Shown one piece after another: positions 1-6,425 of a stretch of 12,900 bases of DNA. The stretch is from the NCBI GenBank assembly GCA_022837485.1, contig JALHHH010000071.1, positions 1 through 12,900 on the forward strand. Reading direction: 5' to 3'. This DNA comes from Bacteroidales bacterium. Lineage in GTDB: Bacteria; Bacteroidota; Bacteroidia; Bacteroidales; Lentimicrobiaceae. The notes beneath the pieces are model-generated. The model worked only from the letters and a program-made list of their open reading frames with translations, had not been told where the DNA came from and did no database searches. A program made the translations under genes and the position numbers. Within the stretch, counting starts at the first letter, position 1. Each line of letters begins with the position of its first letter.

Positions 1-406
1 TGTTAGAGAGATACTTACGCGCTGCGATTACAAAAATGTCAAAGAACTAAATCTTAACCAGTTAAGAATCAGCGGGTTTTAAATGCCCACTAATGATAAA
101 ATTTTTATAATCTGTTAATTTAATGAAAAGTATTGATATATAGTACAATACAACAGTTCGGAGGGTTTTTTGAAGGCCTTTGCCGTTGCATTGGTATGGT
201 GCAGGATTTCATATTTCAAAAGATGGATGCAACGTATTGTTTTTCTCCAATATGTGAAAAATAATTTACTTATTATGAAAAATAATTATTGTTACCGGTA
301 TAATGCTGAAAAAAACTTTGCAGCTGGTGCGGATGCAGTTGCCGTCAGTCCTCGTTTTTAAGATTGGAAGGGGGGGGTGTGCGGAAATGGGTAGTCGTTT
401 TCCGGA
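1..406. other. Largely non-coding left flank
   Basis: No convincing complete gene is present. Two plus-strand frames open at the left edge, one ending at a TAA at 48-50 (tail reading LERYLRAAITKMSKN) and one at a TAA at 80-82. Either could be the last codons of a gene entering from the left, but the sequence does not decide between them. From about position 85 the DNA is AT-rich. It contains a 14-bp inverted repeat (CTTAAC, 2 bp, GTTAAG) at 53-66, a 12-bp direct repeat of TGAAAAATAATT at 255-266 and 276-287 (21-bp period), and a run of eight G at 370-377. No intrinsic terminator for the leftward hydrolase gene at 407-1231 was found here. Confidence 0.5.
255..287. repeat. 12-bp direct repeat with 21-bp period
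   Basis: TGAAAAATAATT occurs at 255-266 and again at 276-287. The copies are exactly 21 bp apart, so they lie on the same face of the helix. The surrounding DNA is AT-rich and non-coding. It could be an operator, but no promoter or gene start is tied to it, and a chance repeat in AT-rich DNA is possible. Confidence 0.4.
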
Positions 407-1231
407 TCAGTGGATGACAAACAATTCCGACCGTTTCCCTCTTGGCAGGGCTCGTATAATGGTATGTGGGGCAGGCCGGTTACCGTGGCGGTTGAAGGCA
501 TCGTCGAGGGTTTGCAGTGCTAAGGACGGGGTATTGTTTTCCGCGCTCAGATGGCCGAGCAGGATATGGCTGATGCCGTGGTGGTAGTTCTGTGCCAGGA
601 AGTTGCTGGCGTGGGCGTTGCAAAGGTGACCCATTGGTCCGTGAACCCTTTGTTTCAGGTGTTCGGGATACCGGCCGCTGAGCAGCATTTGCTCGTCGTA
701 ATTCGACTCCAGAACCACCACATTTGCTTTCAGCAGATAGCTGGCAGCATCCTCGCCTATATGCCCGAGGTCGGTGGCCAATGTAAGGCTGCGTTCGCTG
801 TTGCGGATGTGATACCCAACGGCATCGGGGGCGTCGTGCGACACGGCAAAGGCTTCCACACTCAGTGTTGCGATGCGGAAGGGCGTTTTCGGTACTATTT
901 CCACAAACATATCCCGGTCCAGGTCGAAGGTAGTACGGTTGCGCAATATACCGGACCATGTTCCTTTGGTACAATACACCGGCAGTCGGTGTTTTTTCGT
1001 CAGAATTGTAAGAGCCTGGATGTGATCGATGTGAGAATGCGTTATCAGAACTCCTTTAATTTGCTCAAATCCAAGCCCGATCTCTTCCAGCGTTTTCCGG
1101 ATACGCCTTGCACTGATTCCCGCGTCAACCAGAATGCCTTCCTCACTGCTGCCGATGTAATAACAGTTCCCGCTGCTGCCGCTCGAAAGACTGCAAATCT
1201 GAAAACCGGCCGGAAAAAGGGTAGGAGTCAT
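407..1231 (-). CDS. MBL-fold metallohydrolase, YycJ/WalJ type
   Basis: This 274-residue protein is a metallo-beta-lactamase-fold hydrolase. The N-terminal SLSSGSSGNC segment (residues 14-23) and the later LLGHLSAENN segment are characteristic of the YycJ (WalJ) group, predicted cytoplasmic phosphodiesterases or nucleases. The metal-binding HSHIDH (HxHxDH) motif is at residues 65-70, and further ligand candidates are the His in SHDAPDA, the Asp in ATDLGH and the His in LLGHLS. No signal peptide is seen. An in-frame TTG start at 1264 is possible but lies inside the -7 promoter box (1262-1269), so the ATG at 1231 is preferred. The gene is divergent from ispG. In Firmicutes the family sits with walRK; here there is no such context, and the physiological substrate cannot be inferred. 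Family assignment is firm, function is not. Confidence 0.93.
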   Translation of the reverse strand: MTPTLFPAGFQICSLSSGSSGNCYYIGSSEEGILVDAGISARRIRKTLEEIGLGFEQIKGVLITHSHIDHIQALTILTKKHRLPVYCTKGTWSGILRNRTTFDLDRDMFVEIVPKTPFRIATLSVEAFAVSHDAPDAVGYHIRNSERSLTLATDLGHIGEDAASYLLKANVVVLESNYDEQMLLSGRYPEHLKQRVHGPMGHLCNAHASNFLAQNYHHGISHILLGHLSAENNTPSLALQTLDDAFNRHGNRPAPHTIIRALPRGKRSELFVIH

Positions 1232-1261
1232 AACGCAAAACAATTCAGATAAATAGTTCGG

Positions 1262-1269
1262 CAAAGTTA
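1262..1269 (-). promoter_or_regulatory. Bacteroidota -7 box (TAACTTTG) for the MBL-fold gene
   Basis: On the minus strand TAACTTTG matches the TAnnTTTG -7 consensus at all fixed positions. Transcription would start near 1255, leaving a leader of about 25 nt before the ATG at 1231. No good TTTG -33 element is seen at the right spacing. The box overlaps the alternative TTG start codon, which argues against that start. Confidence 0.6.
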
Positions 1270-1503
1270 GTTTTTTTCGGGTTAACGACTGCTGGGCTGC
1301 GCGATGTGCCGGGTAATGTAATAATTATGAAAATTGGGCAATGTGAAAATCCGCATCGGTGAAAGCATGGAAAGGGCTCTTCCATAGCCTGATTACGCAT
1401 CGCATACAAATGCACCGGAAATTTTAAAAGTCTACAATAGAAACCCCGGTCTTTCCGGTATTCCAATGCATCCAAAATCCGCAACCGCACCTCACTTTTT
1501 CAC

Positions 1504-1511
1504 TACTTTTG
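1504..1511 (+). promoter_or_regulatory. Candidate -7 box (TACTTTTG) for ispG
   Basis: TACTTTTG matches TAnnTTTG fully and ends 17 bp before the ATG at 1529, giving a predicted leader of only about 10 nt. No recognisable -33 TTTG lies 19-21 bp upstream. If real, transcripts start downstream of the ATG at 1466 and only the shorter IspG is made. Confidence 0.45.
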
Positions 1512-1528
1512 TTGTTCAATTCCACCTT

Positions 1529-3298
1529 ATGACCTATCATTCCCGTGTAGTTCAGATTGGCATTCTTCCCATGGGGGGAAGTCATCCGGTTCGTGTGCAG
1601 TCGATGACCAACACACCGACCCTGGATACGGATGCTACGGTTGCGCAGTGCATACGTTTGATAGAAGCGGGATCCGAGCTGGTGCGTATCACTGCCCGCG
1701 GACCGGCAGAGGCCCGTCGTCTGGGGGTTATTCGCGAAATCCTCCGCAGCCGGGGCTATCTGCAGCCCGTCATCGCCGATATCCACTACAGTGCCGAAGC
1801 TGCCCTGATTGCCGCACGCCTCGTGGAGAAAGTGCGCATCAACCCCGGCAATTATACCGATCCCAGACGCGAACGCAAGAGCGAATGGACGGACATGGAA
1901 TACAACGAAGAACTTGATTTCATCGCCTCTCAGCTTGCGCCACTGCTTGAGGTTTGCACGCAGCACGGCACAGCCATACGTATTGGCGTCAACCACGGTT
2001 CCCTCAGCCGCCGTATCGTCAGCCGTTATGGCGATACCCCTGAGGGAATGGTTCAGTCGGCCCTTGAATACACTCGTATCTGCCATAAGCTGGGATTTCA
2101 TAACCTGGTGCTTTCGCTCAAAAGCAGCAACGTACGTGTGATGGTGCATGCATATCTCCTGCTGGCCGGCTGCCTTACAGCGGAAGGTCTTAATTACCCC
2201 CTGCATCTGGGAGTTACCGAGGCGGGCAACGGCGACGACGGCAGGCTGAAGTCGGCGGCCGGTACCGGTGCTCTGCTGGCGCGCGGCATAGGCGACACCA
2301 TCCGGGTATCTCTTACCGAGGCTCCCGAACGCGAACTGCCGGTTGCAAGAGCTATCATCGGCCGGTATCATGAGCCGGTAAACGGCATAACCCGACGTAT
2401 GGTGCGTCCGGATCTTGTCGCAGGTGAGGAGGTACGTTTCCCGTTTCCTTCCATAGCCCCGCCGGCACCGGGAAATCCGGCAAGGGTGCTGGTGAAGAAG
2501 GGAGAGGATTACCTGCTGGCCGGCGAAGACGGAAGCCTTGAACCCGCGGGGTACAGGGTGTGCAGTCCTGCCAGTCTGCATACCAAAGGCAGCGTCGGTA
2601 AACCCCCGATGCTGTTGCTGGACGAAGCGGAATGCGATGGAAGTCTGCCCGATTTATCCGTTCTGGTGCCGGCAGATCCGCAGATGCCGCTTCTGGTAAA
2701 AGGCAGCATCCGCTGGCTCTCTCAAATTGCCCTGGGGCTTTTCCGGCACGGGCTTTCCAATCCTCTGATACTTCAGGGGGCGGTGCATACGAACAACCGC
2801 GACGAATTGCTTATCGAAGCAGCCCTGAATCCGGGGGGATTGCTCACCGCAGGCTGCGGCAACGGCATATGCCTGGATGCCGGAGATCTGGACGCTCCGG
2901 AGGTCGCTGCTCTTGGATTCGGCCTCCTTCAGGCGACGCGCATGCGCATCACGCGAACGGAATACATCTCCTGTCCTTCGTGCGGCCGTACCCTCTTCGA
3001 CATAGAAGAGGCACTCCGGCGCGTTAAGGAACGAACATCCCATCTGAAGGGACTCCGGATAGCCGTTATGGGTTGCATCGTCAACGGTCCGGGAGAAATG
3101 GCAGATGCCGATTACGGTTACGTTGGTGCCGGCAAGGGGAAAGTAACGCTTTACAAGGGCCGGCAGGCAGTGCGGCAGGGCGTGCCGGAAGCCGAAGCCG
3201 TGGAATCGCTGGCAGAGCTTATCCGCTCCGGCGGCGACTGGAAAGAACCGGGAACAGGTGCACTAAGGCATATAGATACATCAACCGGATCCCTGTAA
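1529..3298 (+). CDS. ispG: 4-hydroxy-3-methylbut-2-enyl-diphosphate synthase, long form
   Basis: IspG (GcpE) is a cytoplasmic [4Fe-4S] enzyme of the MEP isoprenoid pathway. It reductively opens 2-C-methyl-D-erythritol 2,4-cyclodiphosphate to give HMBPP. With the ATG at 1529 it has 589 residues. The N-terminal TIM barrel carries VQSMTNT, VRINPGNY and IRIGVNHGSLS, and ends around residue 285. An insertion of roughly 185 residues follows, then the Fe-S domain with CPSC (C482, C485), C516 in VMGCIVNGPGE, and E523. These match the three cysteines and the glutamate that bind the cluster in the short E. coli enzyme. Long forms with this insertion are known from plants, Chlamydiae and Bacteroidota. 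An in-frame ATG at 1466 would add 21 residues without family similarity, upstream of a -7 box, so 1529 is preferred. All catalytic residues appear intact. Confidence 0.96.
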   Translation: MTYHSRVVQIGILPMGGSHPVRVQSMTNTPTLDTDATVAQCIRLIEAGSELVRITARGPAEARRLGVIREILRSRGYLQPVIADIHYSAEAALIAARLVEKVRINPGNYTDPRRERKSEWTDMEYNEELDFIASQLAPLLEVCTQHGTAIRIGVNHGSLSRRIVSRYGDTPEGMVQSALEYTRICHKLGFHNLVLSLKSSNVRVMVHAYLLLAGCLTAEGLNYPLHLGVTEAGNGDDGRLKSAAGTGALLARGIGDTIRVSLTEAPERELPVARAIIGRYHEPVNGITRRMVRPDLVAGEEVRFPFPSIAPPAPGNPARVLVKKGEDYLLAGEDGSLEPAGYRVCSPASLHTKGSVGKPPMLLLDEAECDGSLPDLSVLVPADPQMPLLVKGSIRWLSQIALGLFRHGLSNPLILQGAVHTNNRDELLIEAALNPGGLLTAGCGNGICLDAGDLDAPEVAALGFGLLQATRMRITRTEYISCPSCGRTLFDIEEALRRVKERTSHLKGLRIAVMGCIVNGPGEMADADYGYVGAGKGKVTLYKGRQAVRQGVPEAEAVESLAELIRSGGDWKEPGTGALRHIDTSTGSL

Positions 3299-3325
3299 TC
3301 AGTATCCAGTAATGGGCACGGATGA

Positions 3326-3560
3326 TTGCGCCGGAGGTGCAAAAAAAAGGAATAACCACGGGCGCAGCCATGCGAGCCCACAGGTTTGCGGATCCCGGCG
3401 ATCTTCCAGCCCTGAAAGGGTTGAATTTCCGTCCGGATGTGGTTCGCCCCCTTCGGGGAGGTGTGGGATTGGGTGGGTTTCGTCTTCCGCGGGTTGGCAC
3501 CCGCGGTTATTGTTGTTTTGCCACTGTCGTGGCTATTCCTGGTCTTCGGGGAGGTGGGGG
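3326..3560. repeat. REP-like palindrome cluster between convergent genes
   Basis: This spacer between ispG and the MazG-like gene is packed with short hairpins: TTGCGCC/GGTGCAA with one G-T pair (3326-3342); CCCT-GAA-AGGG (3410-3420); CCCC-TTC-GGGG (3448-3458); a perfect 8-bp stem CCGCGGGT/ACCCGCGG with loop TGGC (3487-3506); and GCCAC/GTGGC with loop TGTC (3520-3533). A 13-bp direct repeat CTTCGGGGAGGTG lies at 3451-3463 and 3544-3556. The content resembles palindromic interspersed elements I recall as frequent in intergenic regions of environmental Bacteroidota, which give spurious proteins containing strings like NPFRAG. Such elements may be moved by REP-associated tyrosine transposases; that link is inference and no transposase is present here. 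It probably also serves as a bidirectional end structure, although no hairpin is followed by a T-run. Confidence 0.7.
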
Positions 3561-3594
3561 GTCGTGGCGGAGCGGCAGGCAGCTGACGCAAAAG

Positions 3595-3945
3595 TTATAC
3601 GGAGGCGGTTTCCGGGGGTTTGCTCAGCCGGATGTTTTGTTTGTGCCGTTCGGCATCTCTCAGGGTCTTCTTTTTCAGATTGTTTTCGAGGGCCTTGGTC
3701 AGATCGGTGCCGGTTTGATTAGCCAGGCATATAAGCACAAAAAGCACATCGGCGAGTTCATCGGCCAGATCTGCGTTCTTGTCGGACTCTTTTTCCGACT
3801 GTTCGCCGTAGCGGCGTGCCATGATGCGGGCAACTTCGCCCACTTCTTCCATCAGGATGGCGGTATTAGTCAGCTCGTTGAAGTAGCGCACTCCGGTGGT
3901 GTTGATCCACCGGTCTACCTGTTGCTGTGCATCTGAAAGGGTCAT
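3595..3945 (-). CDS. MazG-like nucleotide pyrophosphohydrolase
   Basis: This 116-residue all-alpha protein belongs to the MazG-like (COG1694) nucleotide pyrophosphohydrolases, which hydrolyse (d)NTPs to monophosphate and pyrophosphate and are thought to clear non-canonical nucleotides. The Mg-binding signature is visible as E34xxE37 in EEVGEVAR and E63xxD66 in ADELADVLF. Its length fits single-domain family members, and full MazG is a tandem of such domains. The C-terminal tail after about residue 95 is basic and polar. The ATG at 3945 is the first in frame and lies 30 bp after the response regulator stop, so it is probably the last gene of the rprX-rprY transcript. It ends convergently with ispG across the repeat cluster. 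No toxin partner is present, so an antitoxin-like role is not suggested. Substrate specificity is unknown. Confidence 0.9.
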   Translation of the reverse strand: MTLSDAQQQVDRWINTTGVRYFNELTNTAILMEEVGEVARIMARRYGEQSEKESDKNADLADELADVLFVLICLANQTGTDLTKALENNLKKKTLRDAERHKQNIRLSKPPETASV

Positions 3946-3975
3946 ACGAAGAAAAGTTTCAGGTAAATACAGGAT

Positions 3976-4677
3976 TTATGCATCCTCTTTCACCTCCAGG
4001 CGAAAGCCGGTACCGTGTACATTCTGAATGCTGACGGCGGGTTCATGGCGCAGGTACTTGCGCAGGCGGGCGATGAATACGTCCATGCTGCGGCCGATAA
4101 AGTAGTCGGCATCGCCCCATATCTCGGTGAGGGCCTGTTCGCGGGTGAGGAGGTTGTTCTTGTGCCGGCACAACAGTTTCAGCAATGCGGCTTCTTTGGC
4201 GGTAAGCTGCTGTTCCGTTCCGTTGCAGTGCAGCAGGAGGTTGGAGGCGTCGAAGCGGCAGTTTCCAAGCATGAAAACTTCGGGTTTGGGGCGCATATCC
4301 AGCATCATACAGCGTTTAAGGATGGCTTCGATGCGCAGGGCAAGTTCTTCGCTGCTAAAGGGCTTGGTGATGTAATCGTCGCATCCTGCCCTGAAACCGG
4401 TGATGCGGTCGTCGTTTTTTCCTCTTGCCGTAAGAAAAATGATCGGAATGCGTTCGTTGTGCGTGCGGATGTCGGCAGCCAGGGAAAATCCGTCTTTTTT
4501 TGGAAGCATCACATCCAGAATGCAGAGATGGAAAGATCCCTCGCTGAAAGCCCTGAGGCCAAGCTCGCCGTCAGCTGCAAGTGTAGTTTCGTATCCCAGG
4601 AGTTCCAGGTAGTCCACAAGCACCATGCTCAGGTTTGGGTCGTCTTCAACCAGTAAGATCTTCGCTTTGGGAATCAT
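3976..4677 (-). CDS. rprY: RprY-like OmpR/PhoB-family response regulator
   Basis: This 233-residue DNA-binding response regulator has an N-terminal receiver domain (about 1-122) with acidic residues E11, D12 and D13, phospho-acceptor D55 in LDVMLPKKDG, T83 and K105 in DYITKPF. A C-terminal winged-helix domain contains LTAKEAALLKLLCRHKN, IWGD..YF..RSMDVFIARLRKYL and NVHGTGFRL. The latter strings are close to RprY of Bacteroides and Porphyromonas, which supports the symbol; orthology is inferred from recalled similarity. The ATG at 4677 lies inside the kinase gene, overlapping its end by 32 bp in another frame, so translation is probably coupled. All phosphorylation residues are present. OmpR/PhoB-family proteins bind direct repeats of about 10-11 bp, relevant to the TTAAC array at 6324-6361. 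The regulon is not shown by the sequence. Confidence 0.94.
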   Translation of the reverse strand: MIPKAKILLVEDDPNLSMVLVDYLELLGYETTLAADGELGLRAFSEGSFHLCILDVMLPKKDGFSLAADIRTHNERIPIIFLTARGKNDDRITGFRAGCDDYITKPFSSEELALRIEAILKRCMMLDMRPKPEVFMLGNCRFDASNLLLHCNGTEQQLTAKEAALLKLLCRHKNNLLTREQALTEIWGDADYFIGRSMDVFIARLRKYLRHEPAVSIQNVHGTGFRLEVKEDA

Positions 4678-5974
4678 TGTTATGACGGATTGGTTCCTTA
4701 CTTGGGGTTAATGGTAAATAAATAGAAAAAGTACTGCCTTTGTTCAATTCACTGTCCACCTTTACAAAACCTCCGTGCGCTTCGGCCAGGGTTTTTACGT
4801 AATACAGCCCTAGTCCGAAGCCTTTTACATCGTGCACATTGCCTGTGTGTACCCGGTATAATCTGCGGAAAATATGTTTCAGATTTTCCTGGCTGATGCC
4901 GATGCCTTTATCCTTTACGGATGCAATAAAGTACCCGTCGGAAACCTGCGTCTCTACCCTTATTTCGGGATACGAACCGGAATATTTGGCGGCATTGTCG
5001 AGCAGGTTGTTGATCATGTTCACAAAGTGATGTTCGTCGGCATGCAGCATTACGGGCCTGCCAAGTGGCTTGTAGGTGAGAAAACCGCCCTTGTCGCGAA
5101 CGGTAAGCTCAAAACGCCGCACGCAGCTGTCAACGGCTTCGCAGGCATTGAATTCGCGGGGTTTCAGCCGGTAGGTGCCTTTTTCCAGGACCGCCATCTG
5201 CAGCACCTGATCCACCTGATGCTTAAGACGGACGTTTTCGTCGCGGATAATCCCTGCATACCGTTTTATCCGTGCCGGGGATGTGCTGATCCCTTCGTTC
5301 AGCAGCATATCGCTGGCAAGAGAGATGGTGGCAATGGGCGTCTTAAATTCGTGCGTCATGTTGTTGATGAAATCGTTTTTCATCTCCGACAGTTTTTTCT
5401 GGCGCAGAATGGTCAGGATGATAAATGCAAACGCCGCAACTACCATAACCAGCAGCAGCAGGGCAAGCAGCAGATAGGGGAAGATGCGGTGCCGCAACGC
5501 TGATTTTTCGGCCGGAAAATAGACCCCAAGCAACAACTGCTCGCTCTGGTAAAGGCAAAGCAGAGAAACGGCATGCGACGACCCAAGCAGCTGATCGTGG
5601 TATTCTCCGGGTTCTCCGGCAAAAAGGCGCCCGCTGGCGGGATTGTAAATGCCCCAGGCATAGGTACGGGTAATCTCCATTCCACCGAATTCTTCGTGCA
5701 GCAGCGAATCCATGGTTATGGGATTGATGGCAGACAACACCTGGTAGGTATGATGATCGCAATGCGGTCCGCACACCGTGGGATCGGGAGCGGTAGTATC
5801 GCGACTGTCGAACATCCGGTTGACAACACTCTTCAGCGTAACCTGAACCTTGTTGTCGAATTGCTCCTCCTGAAGGTTAACGGCATTCTGCATCCAGTAA
5901 ATCTGGATGAAGATTATCCCCGCCAGCGCCATGGAGGTGATGATAATCAGTAAGATAATGGTTGATCTACGCAT
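4646..5974 (-). CDS. rprX: RprX-like membrane sensor histidine kinase
   Basis: This 442-residue inner-membrane kinase has a first membrane helix at about residues 5-27, a periplasmic sensor region at about 28-162, and a second helix at about 165-190. The HisKA domain follows with phospho-acceptor H208 in NNMTHEFKTPIA, then the ATPase domain with N box (NMINNLLDNAAKYS), G1 (VKDKGIGI), F box (IFRRLY) and G2 (GFGLGLYY). The N-terminal IYWMQNAVNLQEEQFD pattern and the neighbouring regulator fit the Bacteroidota RprX group. No HAMP domain is evident between the second helix and HisKA. The sensor region contains C68, H71, C72, H74 and H75 (CGPHCDHH), a possible metal or redox site. The gene overlaps rprY by 32 bp, and a -7 box lies about 20 bp upstream of its ATG. 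The stimulus is unknown. Confidence 0.94.
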   Translation of the reverse strand: MRRSTIILLIIITSMALAGIIFIQIYWMQNAVNLQEEQFDNKVQVTLKSVVNRMFDSRDTTAPDPTVCGPHCDHHTYQVLSAINPITMDSLLHEEFGGMEITRTYAWGIYNPASGRLFAGEPGEYHDQLLGSSHAVSLLCLYQSEQLLLGVYFPAEKSALRHRIFPYLLLALLLLVMVVAAFAFIILTILRQKKLSEMKNDFINNMTHEFKTPIATISLASDMLLNEGISTSPARIKRYAGIIRDENVRLKHQVDQVLQMAVLEKGTYRLKPREFNACEAVDSCVRRFELTVRDKGGFLTYKPLGRPVMLHADEHHFVNMINNLLDNAAKYSGSYPEIRVETQVSDGYFIASVKDKGIGISQENLKHIFRRLYRVHTGNVHDVKGFGLGLYYVKTLAEAHGGFVKVDSELNKGSTFSIYLPLTPSKEPIRHNNDSQSEDLTG

Positions 5975-5993
5975 TCGTCGGAATTGTGAAATG

Positions 5994-6001
5994 CAAAGAT
6001 A
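5994..6001 (-). promoter_or_regulatory. Bacteroidota -7 box (TATCTTTG) for rprX
   Basis: On the minus strand TATCTTTG is a full match to TAnnTTTG, 19 bp upstream of the rprX ATG, giving a short leader of about 12 nt. No TTTG or TTG is present at -33 spacing, so the promoter may need an activator or be weak. Confidence 0.55.
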
Positions 6002-6099
6002 AGGTATTTGAGGTTGAGGTGGAGTCGGGTGGGGACAGGGGGATGGAGTTGGATTTGTTTGCTGTTTTACCGAAAGCTGGGAGGCAGAAGTAAGAAAGC

Positions 6100-6116
6100 C
6101 CGGGAAACGATCCCGG
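6100..6116. other. 6-bp stem hairpin of unknown role
   Basis: CCGGGA (6100-6105) and TCCCGG (6111-6116) form a perfect stem around a 5-nt loop. No T-run follows on either strand, and it lies between two divergent genes, so it is not a normal terminator. It could be a palindromic operator or a decayed repeat. Confidence 0.35.
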
Positions 6117-6323
6117 AACGGCCGCTGAAATCATAACTCTTCAAACCTTTAAACGCAATGGGAAAGAATAATGCACCCAATGCACGGCCGGGCACTTTTT
6201 CGTGTCGTGAAACCAAAAGGAAAAAAACAAAGCCCCCCCCTTTGACCGGAATCAAAAAAACTTCCTGCCTTCGCGGCGTAAAAAAACAATGCTTTGGTAA
6301 ATGTCGCTGGATATATAATTTCA

Positions 6324-6361
6324 TTAACATCTCCTTAACACTAATTAACGCTTCCTTAACA
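6324..6361 (+). promoter_or_regulatory. Four phased TTAAC(A/G) direct repeats, PhoB/PhoP-box-like operator
   Basis: TTAACA at 6324, TTAACA at 6335, TTAACG at 6345 and TTAACA at 6356 are spaced 11, 10 and 11 bp, so all lie on one helix face. The array also reads as two 21-bp units (6324-6344 and 6345-6365) sharing 14 of 21 positions, including the exact 9-mer TCCTTAACA. The last repeat ends 21 bp before the -7 box at 6383, so it occupies the -33 position where no TTTG is present. TTAACA-like repeats with about 11-bp period are the layout of Bacillus PhoP boxes and of OmpR/PhoB-family sites generally. The natural candidate ligand is the RprY-like regulator encoded next door, by inference. Confidence 0.6.
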
Positions 6362-6382
6362 GACTGTACCGGAATGAAGGAT

Positions 6383-6390
6383 TAAGTTTG
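6383..6390 (+). promoter_or_regulatory. Bacteroidota -7 box (TAAGTTTG) for the cysteine-rich gene
   Basis: TAAGTTTG is a full match to TAnnTTTG and would start transcription near 6397, about 29 nt before the ATG at 6426. There is no -33 TTTG; a TTAACA operator repeat lies at that position instead, the pattern expected of a positively regulated promoter. Confidence 0.6.
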
Positions 6391-6425
6391 CAATGAAACA
6401 ATTTTAAACCTAAAACCTTTCAACT

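Larger units (their letters stand above)
5975..6425. other. Divergent intergenic region between rprX and the cysteine-rich gene
   Basis: These 451 bp hold no supported gene. On the left is the rprX -7 box (5994-6001, minus). In the middle is a 6-bp hairpin CCGGGA-AACGA-TCCCGG (6100-6116) without a T-run on either strand, then purine- and cytosine-rich homopolymers including eight C at 6233-6240. On the right are four TTAAC(A/G) direct repeats (6324-6361) and a -7 box (6383-6390, plus) for the gene at 6426. Short open frames on both strands (6158-6385 plus, 6067-6330 minus) contain homopolymer-encoded residues, have no recognisable family features and overlap the regulatory sites, so they are not called as genes. 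Confidence 0.7.

Noticed and set aside
170..361. 63-codon plus-strand frame starting with TTG in the left flank
   Set aside because: There is no ATG start, promoter box or recognisable protein feature, and the DNA is AT-rich non-coding in character.
370..377. Eight-G tract here and eight-C tract at 6233-6240 as phase-variation switches
   Set aside because: Neither lies in a coding frame nor within a promoter spacer, so slippage would have no evident effect.
551..1252. 233-codon plus-strand frame opposite the MBL-fold gene
   Set aside because: It mirrors the hydrolase coding sequence, and the hydrolase frame carries the HxHxDH motif.
1424..2581. 385-codon open frame on the minus strand opposite ispG
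   Set aside because: ispG is unmistakable on the plus strand with intact motifs. The antisense translation has no family features and runs through the whole promoter region.
3219..3936. Overlapping frames on both strands through the ispG/MazG-like spacer (3219-3500 minus, 3322-3936 plus)
   Set aside because: They translate the palindromic repeat. Strings such as NPFRAG are known to me as artefacts of such repeats, and one frame runs antisense through the MazG-like gene.
3595..3945. Toxin-antitoxin module based on the MazG-like protein
   Set aside because: There is no MazE, MazF or other small partner gene adjacent; the neighbours are a response regulator and a repeat.
4015..4656. Long plus-strand frame opposite the response regulator, with another at 4874-5503 opposite the kinase
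   Set aside because: Both are antisense shadows of clearly conserved two-component proteins.
6158..6385. 75-codon plus-strand frame upstream of the cysteine-rich gene
   Set aside because: It is composed of homopolymer-derived residues and overlaps the operator repeats and the -7 box.
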